A stretch of DNA of 27,898 bases from Bradymonadales bacterium (GCA_947483645.1 CANKLS010000014.1:1-27898), one strand, 5' to 3'. Positions 7,914-18,672 are shown, numbered from the stretch's first letter. Made by a program: numbers and translations. The notes: a model not told the origin generated them from the sequence alone.

Positions 7914-8702
7914 GTGGCGCCCCTCTTCGATACCCACTGCCACCTCGACGAGCACCGCTACCCCGGCGAGCTCGACCAGATCATCCTTCGTGCCAAGGAG
8001 GCTGGGGTCACCCGCATGACCGCCATCGGTGCGGCCGGCGACCTCGACACCGCCCGCCACGCCATCCGGCTCGCAGAGCAGCACGACTTCATCTTCGCTT
8101 CGGTCGGCTTCCACCCGCACGAGGCGTCGCTGGTGACAGACGAGACACTCGCCGAACTCGCCTCGTTGGCCGAGCACCCTCGCGTCGTCGCCATCGGCGA
8201 GGCCGGCCTCGATTACCACTACAACTACAGCCCGCGCGAACAGCAGGCCCGCATCTTCGAGGCCCAACTCGACCTCGCGCGCGCGCTCAAGAAGCCCATC
8301 GTCATCCACAACCGGACCTCCGACGAAGACTGCATGCGCATCCTCAAGAGTGCCCGTGCGCACGAGGTCGGCGGCGTCGTCCACTGCTTCACCTCCTCGT
8401 GGGAGCTAGCCTCCCTCGCGCTCGACCTCGGCTTCTACCTAGGCTTCACCGGCATCGTTAGCTTCAAGAACGGCGAGAATGTGCGCGAAGTACTGGCAAA
8501 GACGCCGCGCGACCGCATCGTCGTCGAGACCGACAGCCCCTTCCTCGCGCCGCTCCCCTTTCGCGGCCAGCGCAACGAACCAGCCCGCGTCCGCGAGGTC
8601 GCCAGCTGGGTCGAAAAGGCGCTCGGCGAAGAGCCCGGCGCGATGACGGAGCAGCTCTGGAAGAACGCCCACGCCCTCTATCGCATCCCGCTTCCGGCCT
8701 GA
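7914..8702 (+). CDS. tatD: TatD-family metal-dependent DNase
   Basis: 262 residues, the normal family length. Metal ligands are visible: H8 and H10 in DTHCHLD, E96 in IGEAGLDY, H132 in VIHNR, H157 in VHCFT and D207 in ETDSPFLAP, with the conserved RNEP at 220-223. TatD proteins are Mg-dependent 3'-5' exonucleases acting on DNA, with proposed roles in DNA repair and DNA degradation. The start is GTG 7914, 6 bp after the stop of the RicT-like gene; the usual N-terminus (x-L-F-D-T-H-C-H) fits this choice. It is the last gene of the htrA-holB-ricT-tatD run, and the hairpin at 8708-8724 follows. Confidence 0.95.
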   Translation: MAPLFDTHCHLDEHRYPGELDQIILRAKEAGVTRMTAIGAAGDLDTARHAIRLAEQHDFIFASVGFHPHEASLVTDETLAELASLAEHPRVVAIGEAGLDYHYNYSPREQQARIFEAQLDLARALKKPIVIHNRTSDEDCMRILKSARAHEVGGVVHCFTSSWELASLALDLGFYLGFTGIVSFKNGENVREVLAKTPRDRIVVETDSPFLAPLPFRGQRNEPARVREVASWVEKALGEEPGAMTEQLWKNAHALYRIPLPA

Positions 8703-8707
8703 GTCGC

Positions 8708-8724
8708 GGCCTCCGTCGGAGGCC
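8708..8724. terminator. Hairpin between convergent genes
   Basis: GGCCTCC and GGAGGCC form a perfect 7-bp stem with a 3-nt loop in the 33-bp gap between tatD and the convergent surface-protein gene. It has no T run on either side, so it may be a weak bidirectional terminator or a transcript-stabilising stem. Confidence 0.55.
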
Positions 8725-8735
8725 CCGCTGCTGGC

Positions 8736-11135
<2,400 letters not shown>

Positions 11136-11303
11136 CTTCGCTCTGCCTCATTCTTTTGGGTCTCGCGGCCGCACCGACTGTTTGGTTGCGGGTGCCGCCC
11201 CTGGGGTCTAATCTCACTGAGGTTACCTGCGTTGGCGGGTCCCGTCAAAGCGGTTGTCGCCTAGCCGCCGACCTCTTCTTCTCTCCATTAGGGGCAGCGC
11301 GTC

Positions 11304-11702
11304 ATGAGCAACGAAGAATCGAACCCATCCTTGAAGGTGACCGACCGTCGCACCGTGGCCCAGCAGGAGGCCGCGGATGCAACGCTATCCCATGCTGCCG
11401 CTGCGGAGGAGTCGGAGAACATCTCTGCATCGCAGCGCCCTACGCCGACCCTCGATTTTGTCACCCTCATCCTCTCGCTCCGTGAGGGCGCCCTCGTCGC
11501 GCTCGGCCTCGTCTCCAACGAAGAGCTGGGCGACCTGCCTGCCGACTTCGCTGCTGCCAAATATCAGATTGAGATGCTCGCGCTCCTCGAGACCAAGACG
11601 CAGGGCAACCTCACCGCCGACGAGACCAAACTCCTCTCCACCGTCATCTACGAGCTCCGCGTCGCGTTCGTAGAGGCCAAGAAACTCGCCCCCCGGAGCT
11701 GA
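11304..11702 (+). CDS. DUF1844 family protein
   Basis: 132 residues. After a polar, Glu/Ala-rich N-terminus (1-47), the DUF1844 domain runs from TLDFVTLILSLREGALVALG through AKYQIEMLALLETKTQGNLT to TKLLSTVIYELRVAFVEAKK. It is mainly helical and has no signal peptide. The family is common in Deltaproteobacteria and other phyla, and its function is unknown. The ATG at 11304 has AGGGG nine bases upstream. Its stop is 5 bp before the start of the lipoprotein protease, whose ribosome-binding site (GAGG) overlaps the stop codon, so the two are probably translated as a pair. The 168-bp region upstream, shared with the divergent surface-protein gene, has no promoter I would defend. Confidence 0.88.
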   Translation: MSNEESNPSLKVTDRRTVAQQEAADATLSHAAAAEESENISASQRPTPTLDFVTLILSLREGALVALGLVSNEELGDLPADFAAAKYQIEMLALLETKTQGNLTADETKLLSTVIYELRVAFVEAKKLAPRS

Positions 11703-11707
11703 GGCCC

Positions 11708-12922
11708 ATGCGTAACCTCGTCTTCGCGCTCCTCGCGCTCCTCACCCTCGCTGCCTGTCTGCCCGACCCTGCGCCGCCCTCGCGCCCGCCGCAGGCCGGT
11801 CGCGGCTATCGGCCGCCGCCGCCAGCGAGCTCCGGCCAGGTCCCGCGCCGCCAGCAGCCGCAAGCGCCGGGCAAGTCGCCCGTCGCAGCCGCCCCCGCGC
11901 CGCCAGACCTGCCGCCCGTTAAGCTCGGTCAGGCTCCAAGCCCCTTCGGAGCCAAGCAGAGCGCGCCCGTCGTACCCATCCCCGGAGCCCCCGGCTCCTT
12001 CGCCGACCTTGTGCAGCAGGTCGAGCAGGGCGTCGTCTCTCTCTACACCACCCAGGTCGCCGACGACCCTGTCGCTGCCATGCGCGGCGAGGTCGGCTCC
12101 AGCCTCGGCACGGGATTCATCGTCGATGATCAGGGCTACATCCTCACCAACTTCCACGTCGTCGAGGGCGCCAGCGACGTCCGGGTCAAACTGCACGACA
12201 ACCGTGAGTTCCAGGCCACCCTCGTTGGCGGAGACCCCGCCACCGATCTCGCACTCGTCCGCATCTCCGCCTTCGAGGGCATCCGTCCGATCCCGCTCGG
12301 CGATTCCGACAGCGCCCGCGTCGGAGACTGGGTCGTCGCCATCGGCAACCCCTTCGGACTCAGCGCCAGCGTTACCGCAGGCATCATCAGCGCCAAGCAG
12401 CGCCGCGACGTCGTCACGGGCGGCGGCAACATCTTCGCCGACTTCCTCCAGACCGACACCAGCATCAACCCCGGCAACTCCGGCGGCCCGCTCATCAACA
12501 TGGCCGGCCAGGTCGTCGGCATCAACACCGCCATCAACGCAAAGGGGCAGGGCATCGGCTTCTCTATCCCCATCAACCTCGCCAAGAAGATTGCCACCCA
12601 GCTCCAGTCCTCGGGCCACGTCGAACACGCCTGGCTCGGCGTGCAGCTCGCCGACCTCGACCCCAACCTCGCCATGCAGCTCCGCCTCCCCGAGCCCAAG
12701 GGCGCAGTCGTTGCCAACGTCGTCCTCGGCGGCCCCGCAGACGCCAGCAGCGTCCAGCGGCTCGATGTCGTTACCAGCTTCGAAGGGCGCCCCATCGAAT
12801 GCTCCGCCGACCTCCGCATCGAGACCGGCACCTCCAAGCCGGGCACCACTGTCAACCTCGGCATTGTCCGCGACGGCTCGCCCATGTCGGTCGCCGTCAC
12901 GCTCGGAAGCCGCCCCCGCTAA
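11708..12922 (+). CDS. HtrA-like serine protease lipoprotein, one PDZ domain
   Basis: 404 residues. A lipobox (TLAAC, C17) predicts a lipidated, membrane-anchored protein, followed by a Pro-rich tether (18-95). The trypsin-like domain has H150 (LTNFHVVEG), D180 (ATDLALVRI) and S258 (NPGNSGGPL). A single PDZ domain spans about 307-400 (AWLGVQLADL ... GAVVANVVLGGPA). One PDZ plus a membrane tether resembles the DegS plan, but here the anchor is a lipid rather than a transmembrane helix. Substrate unknown. The gene follows DUF1844 with a 5-bp gap and overlaps the convergent pseudokinase by 4 bp (12919-12922), the TAA on one strand and TAG on the other sharing CTAA. It is a diverged paralogue of the protease at 3766-5169. 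Confidence 0.93.
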   Translation: MRNLVFALLALLTLAACLPDPAPPSRPPQAGRGYRPPPPASSGQVPRRQQPQAPGKSPVAAAPAPPDLPPVKLGQAPSPFGAKQSAPVVPIPGAPGSFADLVQQVEQGVVSLYTTQVADDPVAAMRGEVGSSLGTGFIVDDQGYILTNFHVVEGASDVRVKLHDNREFQATLVGGDPATDLALVRISAFEGIRPIPLGDSDSARVGDWVVAIGNPFGLSASVTAGIISAKQRRDVVTGGGNIFADFLQTDTSINPGNSGGPLINMAGQVVGINTAINAKGQGIGFSIPINLAKKIATQLQSSGHVEHAWLGVQLADLDPNLAMQLRLPEPKGAVVANVVLGGPADASSVQRLDVVTSFEGRPIECSADLRIETGTSKPGTTVNLGIVRDGSPMSVAVTLGSRPR

Positions 12923-14079
12923 CTCCGCAGCGCCCGCGCTACGAGCGACGCCAGCGCCAGCGCCATCAACAGCCAGCCGAGCAGGCTCCACCATCGCCGC
13001 TCCGCCGCAGGGGCTGCTGCCTCCGCCGGCGCCTCTGCAGGGGCCGCTGCGCTGACGGTCGGCGGGCTGAGCGCAGGCGCTACCTCCGCCTCACGCGGTC
13101 GAACCACCAGCGGCCCGGGCGAAAGCACCGACAGATGCGCCGCCGCGGGGACCGCCTCCGGCTCCTTCTCCGCATCCAGCGGCCGCAGCAGCGACAATGC
13201 CCCGAAACCCTGCGTCGCCATTGTGGGGAGGCTCTCCTCGCTCATCCAGGTCAACACCTTCTCGACCGTCGCGCTCCGGTGCTTGTGAAGCGTCTGCGTG
13301 AGGTGGGCAACGAGCAGCCGGAAGCCGTCGGGGAGCGGCGCAAACCGGGCAAAGGCCGCATCGCTCCACGGAGCCTCGGGCCGGCCCGTCGGATGCTCGC
13401 CGGAGACCGCAAAAGCGAGAATGCAGCCCAGCGAGTAGATATCTGTGCGCGGTACAAGGTAGATGCCACTCACCTCGCCAATCGCCTCCGGCGCGGTGTA
13501 GCGCGGGTCCACCGACCGCTTGGCAATCTCCACGCGGCTCTGCCGCTTCGCGCCATTGCCGAGCCCGACGAAGACGGGGCTCGAGAGATCGTTGTCTCGA
13601 AGCACGATGTGCTCAGGCGACAGGCAGCGCGCCACCCAGTCGCGCCCGTGCAGCGCAATGAGCAGCGCGCATAGCCCCCGACCCAGCGTGAGCGCCTCGG
13701 CGAGCGTGAGCGGACCGGTGCGTCGAACCCGCTCCGCCAGCGTCTCGCCCTCCACCCGCGCCTCAACAATCGCCGGTGCTGCGGCTCCCGTCACCCGGAA
13801 GAGGCCGCCGCCCGTGGCCACCTGCGAGAGCCCCAGCGCGCCAAGCTCCGCCTGGGTCGGCAACAGCCCAAACCGGCGCTCCCAAAACTCCGCGGGGAGC
13901 TCTTCGGGAAGCCAGGGAATCTTCGCCAGCCAGCCACCCTGCAGCCCCTCGCCCGACACCTCGTATAGGTCGAAGGAGCGGCCGCGCGAGACATGCACGC
14001 CGAGCACCAGCCACGGCGCCACGACCTGCGAAGTGGGGAGGGCAGTAAGAACGGTTCCGGGGGCGAGGTGCAGCGTCAT
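12919..14079 (-). CDS. Membrane-anchored serine/threonine pseudokinase
   Basis: 386 residues with an Hanks-type kinase fold pattern but no catalytic residues. The strand-3 Lys may be K53 (WLAKIP). The catalytic loop reads ARCLSPEHIVL (150-160) where HRDLKPENILL is expected, so His, Asp, Lys and Asn are replaced by Ala, Cys, Ser and His. The DFG position is GLG (172-174). The structural APE (196-198, RYTAPEA) and the F-helix D213 (TDIYSLG) remain, which supports a folded pseudokinase rather than decay. A Pro/Ala-rich linker (about 305-360) leads to one C-terminal transmembrane helix (WWSLLGWLLMALALASLVARAL), so the kinase-like domain should be cytoplasmic. It probably acts as a scaffold or a signal-binding protein, which is inference. 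A good promoter lies directly upstream. Confidence 0.85.
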   Translation of the reverse strand: MTLHLAPGTVLTALPTSQVVAPWLVLGVHVSRGRSFDLYEVSGEGLQGGWLAKIPWLPEELPAEFWERRFGLLPTQAELGALGLSQVATGGGLFRVTGAAAPAIVEARVEGETLAERVRRTGPLTLAEALTLGRGLCALLIALHGRDWVARCLSPEHIVLRDNDLSSPVFVGLGNGAKRQSRVEIAKRSVDPRYTAPEAIGEVSGIYLVPRTDIYSLGCILAFAVSGEHPTGRPEAPWSDAAFARFAPLPDGFRLLVAHLTQTLHKHRSATVEKVLTWMSEESLPTMATQGFGALSLLRPLDAEKEPEAVPAAAHLSVLSPGPLVVRPREAEVAPALSPPTVSAAAPAEAPAEAAAPAAERRWWSLLGWLLMALALASLVARALRS

Positions 14080-14085
14080 GCCGCC

Positions 14086-14114
14086 ATGATAGGCCGCTCG
14101 ACCGACGCTGCCAA
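14086..14114 (-). promoter_or_regulatory. Promoter of the pseudokinase gene (predicted leaderless)
   Basis: On the minus strand TTGGCA (14114-14109) and TATCAT (14091-14086) are spaced by exactly 17 bp, each a 5/6 match to the sigma70 consensus. Only six bases (GGCGGC) separate the -10 box from the ATG at 14079, so transcription would start at or next to the A of the start codon. There is no Shine-Dalgarno sequence, which fits a leaderless mRNA. The remaining 118-bp divergent region towards glnE shows a C6 run (14178-14183) just before the glnE ribosome-binding site. Confidence 0.6.
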
Positions 14115-14197
14115 CCGCTGTCCGACCGCCGACTTTGCGTGTGGCATCGGCGCTCGCTTGAGACTATCGAAGAGCCTCCCCCCTCGGAGCTGCCCGC

Positions 14198-17100
14198 GTG
14201 CCCCTGGTTCCCTACCGATTCGGCGACTACCGGACCACCGTCGCTGCCCGCACCGCGGAGTTCGCGGCGCTGCTGCGTGGCGCCTCCAAGGTGGTGTCGG
14301 GAGACGGCATCGAGTCCGTCAGCCGGTTGCAGGCCCTCGGCCAGGACCTCGGCCGCCGCTTCCCCGACCAGGCCGAGCGGATCGCAGCGGGCCTCGCGGT
14401 CGCGCCCATCCCCGAGCTCGCCGCACTCCGGCTGCTCGACGCCGACCCTGCCGCGCTGCTCGAGCAGGTGCTCCTCGACGATGACCGCCTCGCAGCCTTC
14501 TGCATCATCGCCTCCTCGAGCACCCTCTACGGCCGCCTCCTCGCAAAGGAGCCCCACTCGCTCATCGACCGCGAAGGCCGCATCGTCGAACTCACGCGCG
14601 AACTCGAACAGCTCTGCGATGAGGCCGAAGGGCTGCCCGCAACCAAACAGGCCGAGGCCATCGACCGAGCCACCCTGCTGCTCCGCACCCGCAAGCGCCT
14701 GGAGATGCTGGGCGTTGTCCTCGCGGAGGTCACCCAGTCCTCCGACATCCTCGCCACCGCCTCGGAGATTGCCCGCATCGCCTCGGAGGCGATCGCCACT
14801 GCCGTGCGTTTCGCAGAGCGCCTCCTGCGCGCCGACGCCCAGCATGTCGTTGTGCTTGGCATGGGCAAGCTCGGAGGGCGCGAACTCAACCTCTCCTCCG
14901 ACGTCGACCTCATCTTCGCCTGCGAACCCCCCGCAGCCACCACCGACCTCGGACAGGCCGGCGCCGTCGCCCGACTCGTCACTGCGCTCATCGACGATGT
15001 CACCCACGGCGGCCCCGTCTTCCGCGTCGACCTCCGCCTCCGCCCCTTCGGAACGCAGGGCGCCATCATCCACACCACCGACGAACTCGTCGCCTACTAC
15101 GAGAGCCACGGCCGCACCTGGGAGCGGGGCGCGCTCATCAAGGCACGCGCGGTCGGTGGAGACATCGCGCTCGGCGAGCGCCTCTTGGAGCGCCTCCGCC
15201 CCTTCGTCTTCCCCAAGGTCATCGACGAGAGCGTCATCGAGGAGATCGCCTCCACCAAGCGGGCCATCGACGCCAGCCTCCTCGGTCGCGCCGCGCGCGG
15301 CACCAAGCGTGGCTTCGACCTCAAACTCGGCAGCGGCGGCATCCGCGAGATCGAGTTCTTCGCGCAGGCCTTCCAGCTCGTCTTCGGCGGGCGTGAACCC
15401 GATGTCGCCATCGCCAGCACCGTGCCTGCGCTGCAGCGCATCACCCTGCGCGGCCACCTGCCCGAGCGCGACTGCCTCGAACTCACCGAGGCCTACCGAT
15501 TCCTCCGCCTGCTCGAGCACCGGGTCCAGATGGATGAGGAGCGCCAGACACACGAGATGCCCGTCTCACTCGAAGAGCGTCGCAGGCTCGCCTGGCGCCT
15601 CGGCTTCGCCACCCCCGAGGCGCTTGAAGAGCAGCTCGAGGCCCACCGAGAGACCGTCTCGCGCCGCTTCGCCAGCCTCTTCGCCCGCGGGGCAGCCGAG
15701 CCCTCACCGGACGCCTGGATCGACGCGGTCCTCGACGGCGCCCAGAGCGAGGAGGCCCGTCTCGCGCTGCTCGAGCAGGCAGGCTTCGTCCGCCCCCGCC
15801 GCGTGCTCGCCGACCTCACCGCGCTTGCCTCCCCGCCCGACCCCGTGCTCGGGCCCCACGCGCCTGCCGCCATCCGCGAGGCGGCCACCCGCTTTGTCGC
15901 TGCCTGCTCACGAACCGCACTTCCGGACAGGGCCATGGAGCGGGCCTTCGAAGCGATGCAGGTCAAGTATGCCCGCTCGCAGATCCTCGAGATTGTGCGG
16001 CAGCGGCCGCGTGCCGCCACCGTCCTCGCATCCCTCTTCGGCGCCAGCGAAAACCTCGGCCGCTCCCTCGTCCGCAACCCCGGCTTCATCGACATCCTGT
16101 TGGGCGCCAGCGCCAAGCCCGCGCTCGACCTCGACGAGCTCCGCGAAGAGCTCGCCCGGCTCCTCAGCTCCGTCGACGACCGCACCTCCGGCTCGCAGCG
16201 CGAACCCCATCTGCAGGCCATCCGCCGCTTCCGCCTTATCGAAGAGCTCCGCCTCGGCCTTGGCCGCCTCTCCGGCCGCCTCTCCACACGAGAGGCCTCC
16301 CGCGGCCTCGCCGACCTCGCCGATGTCTGTCTCGAATCCACCAAACAGGAGGCGCTCTTCGACCTGGGCGACCGCATCGACCGGCGCTTCCCGCCCCGCC
16401 TCGGCCTGCTCGCCTTCGGCAAACTCGGCGGCCGCGAGATGGGCCACGGCTCCGACCTCGACCTCGTCTTCGTCTTCGACGACGACCTCGCCCAGACCCC
16501 CCACTACGCCCGCTTCGCCCAGCGCTGGCTCTCCTTCGTCTCCACCCCCATGGTCCACGGCCGGCTCTACACAGCCGACATGCGCTTGCGTCCCGACGGC
16601 TCACAGGGCGCCGCCGTCACGACCGTCGAAGGGCTCTGCAACTACTACGCCGAACGCGCCTGGCCCTGGGAGCGGCTCGCACTCCTCCGCGCCCGCCCCG
16701 TTGCCTCCTCGGCCCGCATCAGCAAGCGGCTCGACACCGCCATCGACGAGGTGCTGGCAAAGACCAACCTCGAGAGCGTCCGAGAGGCCATCGTAGGCGT
16801 GCGCGCCAAACGGCTCTCCGAACTCGCACAGAAGTCCGGTCCGCTCGACTTCAAACTCATGGCGGGCGGCCTCGCCGACCTCGAGATTGCGGTCCAGTGG
16901 ATGCAGCTCTCCGCCATCGTCGCCGGCACCTGGCAGGGCAAACGGCGCGGCAACACTTGGGAGGCGCTTGAGCGACTCCAGCGACTCGGAACCCTCCCCA
17001 AGTCGCGCGGCAAACGGCTCGCCGAAGCACTCGAGTTCTACCGCTCGGTCGAGAACTGGGTCCGGCTCTCCGAGGGCGACCAGGCCAGCACGCTCCCTGC

Positions 17101-17239
17101 TGCCCCTGACCGGCGCATGGCCGTCGCGCTGCGGACCATGGGCGACCGCCGTCGCGCTGCCCGCTTCGATGCCGAGATTGCGGAACGGGCCGAGGTTGTG
17201 CAAGAAACCCTGACCCACCTCGGGCTGTCGGGGTCGTAA
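14198..17239 (+). CDS. glnE: Bifunctional glutamine synthetase adenylyltransferase/adenylyl-removing enzyme
   Basis: 1013 residues, slightly longer than the usual ~950. GlnE adenylylates glutamine synthetase when nitrogen is plentiful and removes the group when it is scarce, under PII control. Two nucleotidyltransferase domains are evident. The N-terminal, adenylyl-removing one has MGKLGGREL at 222-230 and SDVD with D235 and D237. The C-terminal, adenylylating one has GKLGGREMGHGSDLD from residue 741, with D753 and D755. Each is followed by a helical region, including RDLRLRPFG-type and DMRLRPDGSQGA segments. The start is GTG 14198 with CGGAG eight bases upstream. The receiver-PATAN gene follows after 12 bp and is probably co-transcribed. 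No glutamine synthetase or PII gene is in the window. Confidence 0.96.
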   Translation: MPLVPYRFGDYRTTVAARTAEFAALLRGASKVVSGDGIESVSRLQALGQDLGRRFPDQAERIAAGLAVAPIPELAALRLLDADPAALLEQVLLDDDRLAAFCIIASSSTLYGRLLAKEPHSLIDREGRIVELTRELEQLCDEAEGLPATKQAEAIDRATLLLRTRKRLEMLGVVLAEVTQSSDILATASEIARIASEAIATAVRFAERLLRADAQHVVVLGMGKLGGRELNLSSDVDLIFACEPPAATTDLGQAGAVARLVTALIDDVTHGGPVFRVDLRLRPFGTQGAIIHTTDELVAYYESHGRTWERGALIKARAVGGDIALGERLLERLRPFVFPKVIDESVIEEIASTKRAIDASLLGRAARGTKRGFDLKLGSGGIREIEFFAQAFQLVFGGREPDVAIASTVPALQRITLRGHLPERDCLELTEAYRFLRLLEHRVQMDEERQTHEMPVSLEERRRLAWRLGFATPEALEEQLEAHRETVSRRFASLFARGAAEPSPDAWIDAVLDGAQSEEARLALLEQAGFVRPRRVLADLTALASPPDPVLGPHAPAAIREAATRFVAACSRTALPDRAMERAFEAMQVKYARSQILEIVRQRPRAATVLASLFGASENLGRSLVRNPGFIDILLGASAKPALDLDELREELARLLSSVDDRTSGSQREPHLQAIRRFRLIEELRLGLGRLSGRLSTREASRGLADLADVCLESTKQEALFDLGDRIDRRFPPRLGLLAFGKLGGREMGHGSDLDLVFVFDDDLAQTPHYARFAQRWLSFVSTPMVHGRLYTADMRLRPDGSQGAAVTTVEGLCNYYAERAWPWERLALLRARPVASSARISKRLDTAIDEVLAKTNLESVREAIVGVRAKRLSELAQKSGPLDFKLMAGGLADLEIAVQWMQLSAIVAGTWQGKRRGNTWEALERLQRLGTLPKSRGKRLAEALEFYRSVENWVRLSEGDQASTLPAAPDRRMAVALRTMGDRRRAARFDAEIAERAEVVQETLTHLGLSGS

Positions 17240-17251
17240 GTAAGGGTATCG

Positions 17252-18589
17252 ATGATCCAGCAGGCCATTCCAGTCATCATCCTCGACGCCGAACCCGCCA
17301 CGGTTGCCCCCATCGAGGCCTTCCTCGCAGCAGCGGGCTACCGTCCGACCGTCGCAGCCATTGGCGAACAAATCGCAATCCCCGCCCGGGCCATCCTTGT
17401 GGTGCAGGTGGAGCCGCCAGCCATGCTCGACCGCAGCCAACTGCTGCTCGCCTGCCAGGAGGCCGGGGTGCCGGTCATCGCCTCGAGCGAACTCCTCGCA
17501 ACCCCCACCCATCGCGAGCTGCTCAAGCGCACCTACGGCCTGCTCGACGTCCTCCCGCGGCCGCTCGACCCGCAGGCCCTGCTCCAGCTCGTGCAGCGCG
17601 CCGCCTGGGCCCTGCCACCCGTTGCGCTCCCCGACTCCTCTCCGTCGGAACTCCCGCGCACCGTTGCCACGGCCGACCGAGGCAAGCTCGACGCCCCGAC
17701 CGAGGCCGAGTCGCCGATCCTCGACGCCGACGAACTCGGCGTGGAGGAGGACCTCTCCGACGAGATGCATGAAGATGCAGGCGACCCGCCTGGCCTGCCA
17801 CCGACCGTCGAGGTCGACTCCTTCCCAGATATCGCTGCGCTCGATGCGCCCGCCTGGAACAGCTGGAACCCCGACCTTGTCCCCGACGACGGTTCGCTCG
17901 CCGACCATGCCATCGCGACCGTGCTCGCGAGCGCCGCCATCGCGGGCTACGATGGCTCGCTGCTGCTCGCGAGCGAGGCCGAGAGACTCGAGGTCGTCTT
18001 CCTTTCGGGTGCCGTTGTCGCCGCGCGGAGCAATCGCCCCGAGGAGCGGTTGGGAGCACTCCTCGTCTCGGATGGCAGGCTGTCGCAGGAGAGCGCGGAC
18101 CGCATCGCCGCCGACGCGCAGGCCTCCGGCAGCCTCTTCGGCGCCACACTCATCGCATCAGGCCTGGTCACCGCCGCAGATGTCCAGACCTTCCTGCGGC
18201 TTCAGCTTCGGCTGCGCGTCGAGGGGCTGCTCGGCTGGCGGGCAGGGCGCTTCGGCTTCCGCGCGCTCCCCTTCGTGGAGGAGCAGGCCGTCGCCGGCGC
18301 GCCGCAGCTCGGCGAGATGCTCTGGGCCGGCATCCGCCACCTGCTGCCGCTCTCCGAACTCCGCGGGCTCGCCTCAGCACTCTCCTCCGCCCGCCTCACG
18401 ATGAGCGACGAGCCACCCATCGCGCTGCCTCACGCCGACTTCACCCCCGCGCAGGCCGCACTGGTCGCCGGCTGGGCGCCAGGTCTGGCAAATCGTCGCG
18501 CCGCCGGCCCCTTTCTCGCAGACGAGCGCCTCGCCCGACTCATCTACCTGTTAGTGACCAGCAGGTCGGTTCAGGTCAGCCAGAACTGA
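17252..18589 (+). CDS. Degenerate receiver - PATAN (DUF4388) protein
   Basis: 445 residues. Residues 1-120 look like a response-regulator receiver (VIILDAEPATVAPIEAFLAA, then LPRPLDPQALLQLVQRA in the place of the usual KP-x-D-x-x-x-L end). The phospho-acceptor strand reads ILVVQVEPP without Asp, and the beta-5 Lys is Arg, so it should not be phosphorylated. An acidic linker follows (about 130-210). A PATAN/DUF4388-type domain spans roughly 225-350 (GSLLLASEAERLEVVFLSGA, RPEERLGALLVSDGRLS, LRVEGLLGWRAGRFGF). Such domains are common in myxobacterial signalling proteins and probably mediate protein contacts. Cytoplasmic, no membrane segment. The ATG has AAGGG upstream and lies 12 bp after glnE. 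Its TGA is inside the terminator stem. Exact role unknown. Confidence 0.8.
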   Translation: MIQQAIPVIILDAEPATVAPIEAFLAAAGYRPTVAAIGEQIAIPARAILVVQVEPPAMLDRSQLLLACQEAGVPVIASSELLATPTHRELLKRTYGLLDVLPRPLDPQALLQLVQRAAWALPPVALPDSSPSELPRTVATADRGKLDAPTEAESPILDADELGVEEDLSDEMHEDAGDPPGLPPTVEVDSFPDIAALDAPAWNSWNPDLVPDDGSLADHAIATVLASAAIAGYDGSLLLASEAERLEVVFLSGAVVAARSNRPEERLGALLVSDGRLSQESADRIAADAQASGSLFGATLIASGLVTAADVQTFLRLQLRLRVEGLLGWRAGRFGFRALPFVEEQAVAGAPQLGEMLWAGIRHLLPLSELRGLASALSSARLTMSDEPPIALPHADFTPAQAALVAGWAPGLANRRAAGPFLADERLARLIYLLVTSRSVQVSQN

Positions 18590-18609
18590 CGCCTCGCGTC
18601 AGCGGTTTT
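18586..18609 (+). terminator. Intrinsic terminator after the glnE-PATAN operon
   Basis: CTGACGC-CTC-GCGTCAG is a perfect 7-bp stem with a 3-nt loop, followed by CGGTTTT. The stop codon TGA (18587-18589) of the PATAN gene lies inside the 5' arm. Confidence 0.75.
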
Positions 18610-18650
18610 GCTTGCGCCGATCGACCCAGAGAGTAGGGGCGCGGCGAACA

Positions 18651-18672
18651 GTCTGATCCCGATCGGGCAGAC
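18651..18672 (+). promoter_or_regulatory. Hairpin/dyad in the ilvE leader
   Basis: GTCTG (18651-18655) pairs with CAGAC (18668-18672), enclosing the self-complementary CCCGATCGGG (18658-18667) with a 2-nt AT bulge. The ilvE ribosome-binding site AAGGA (18679-18683) begins seven bases later. It could be an operator dyad or an mRNA stem near the ribosome-binding site. I see no T run, no leader peptide rich in branched-chain codons and no T-box. Confidence 0.4.

Noticed and set aside
11182..11212. Possible promoter TTGGTT - TCTAAT for DUF1844
   Set aside because: The -10 is good, but the spacer is 19 bp and the -35 matches only three positions; not strong enough to list.
14139..16796. An 885-residue plus-strand frame inside glnE
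   Set aside because: Ser/Pro/Arg-rich shadow in a second frame; glnE motifs are unambiguous in the correct frame.
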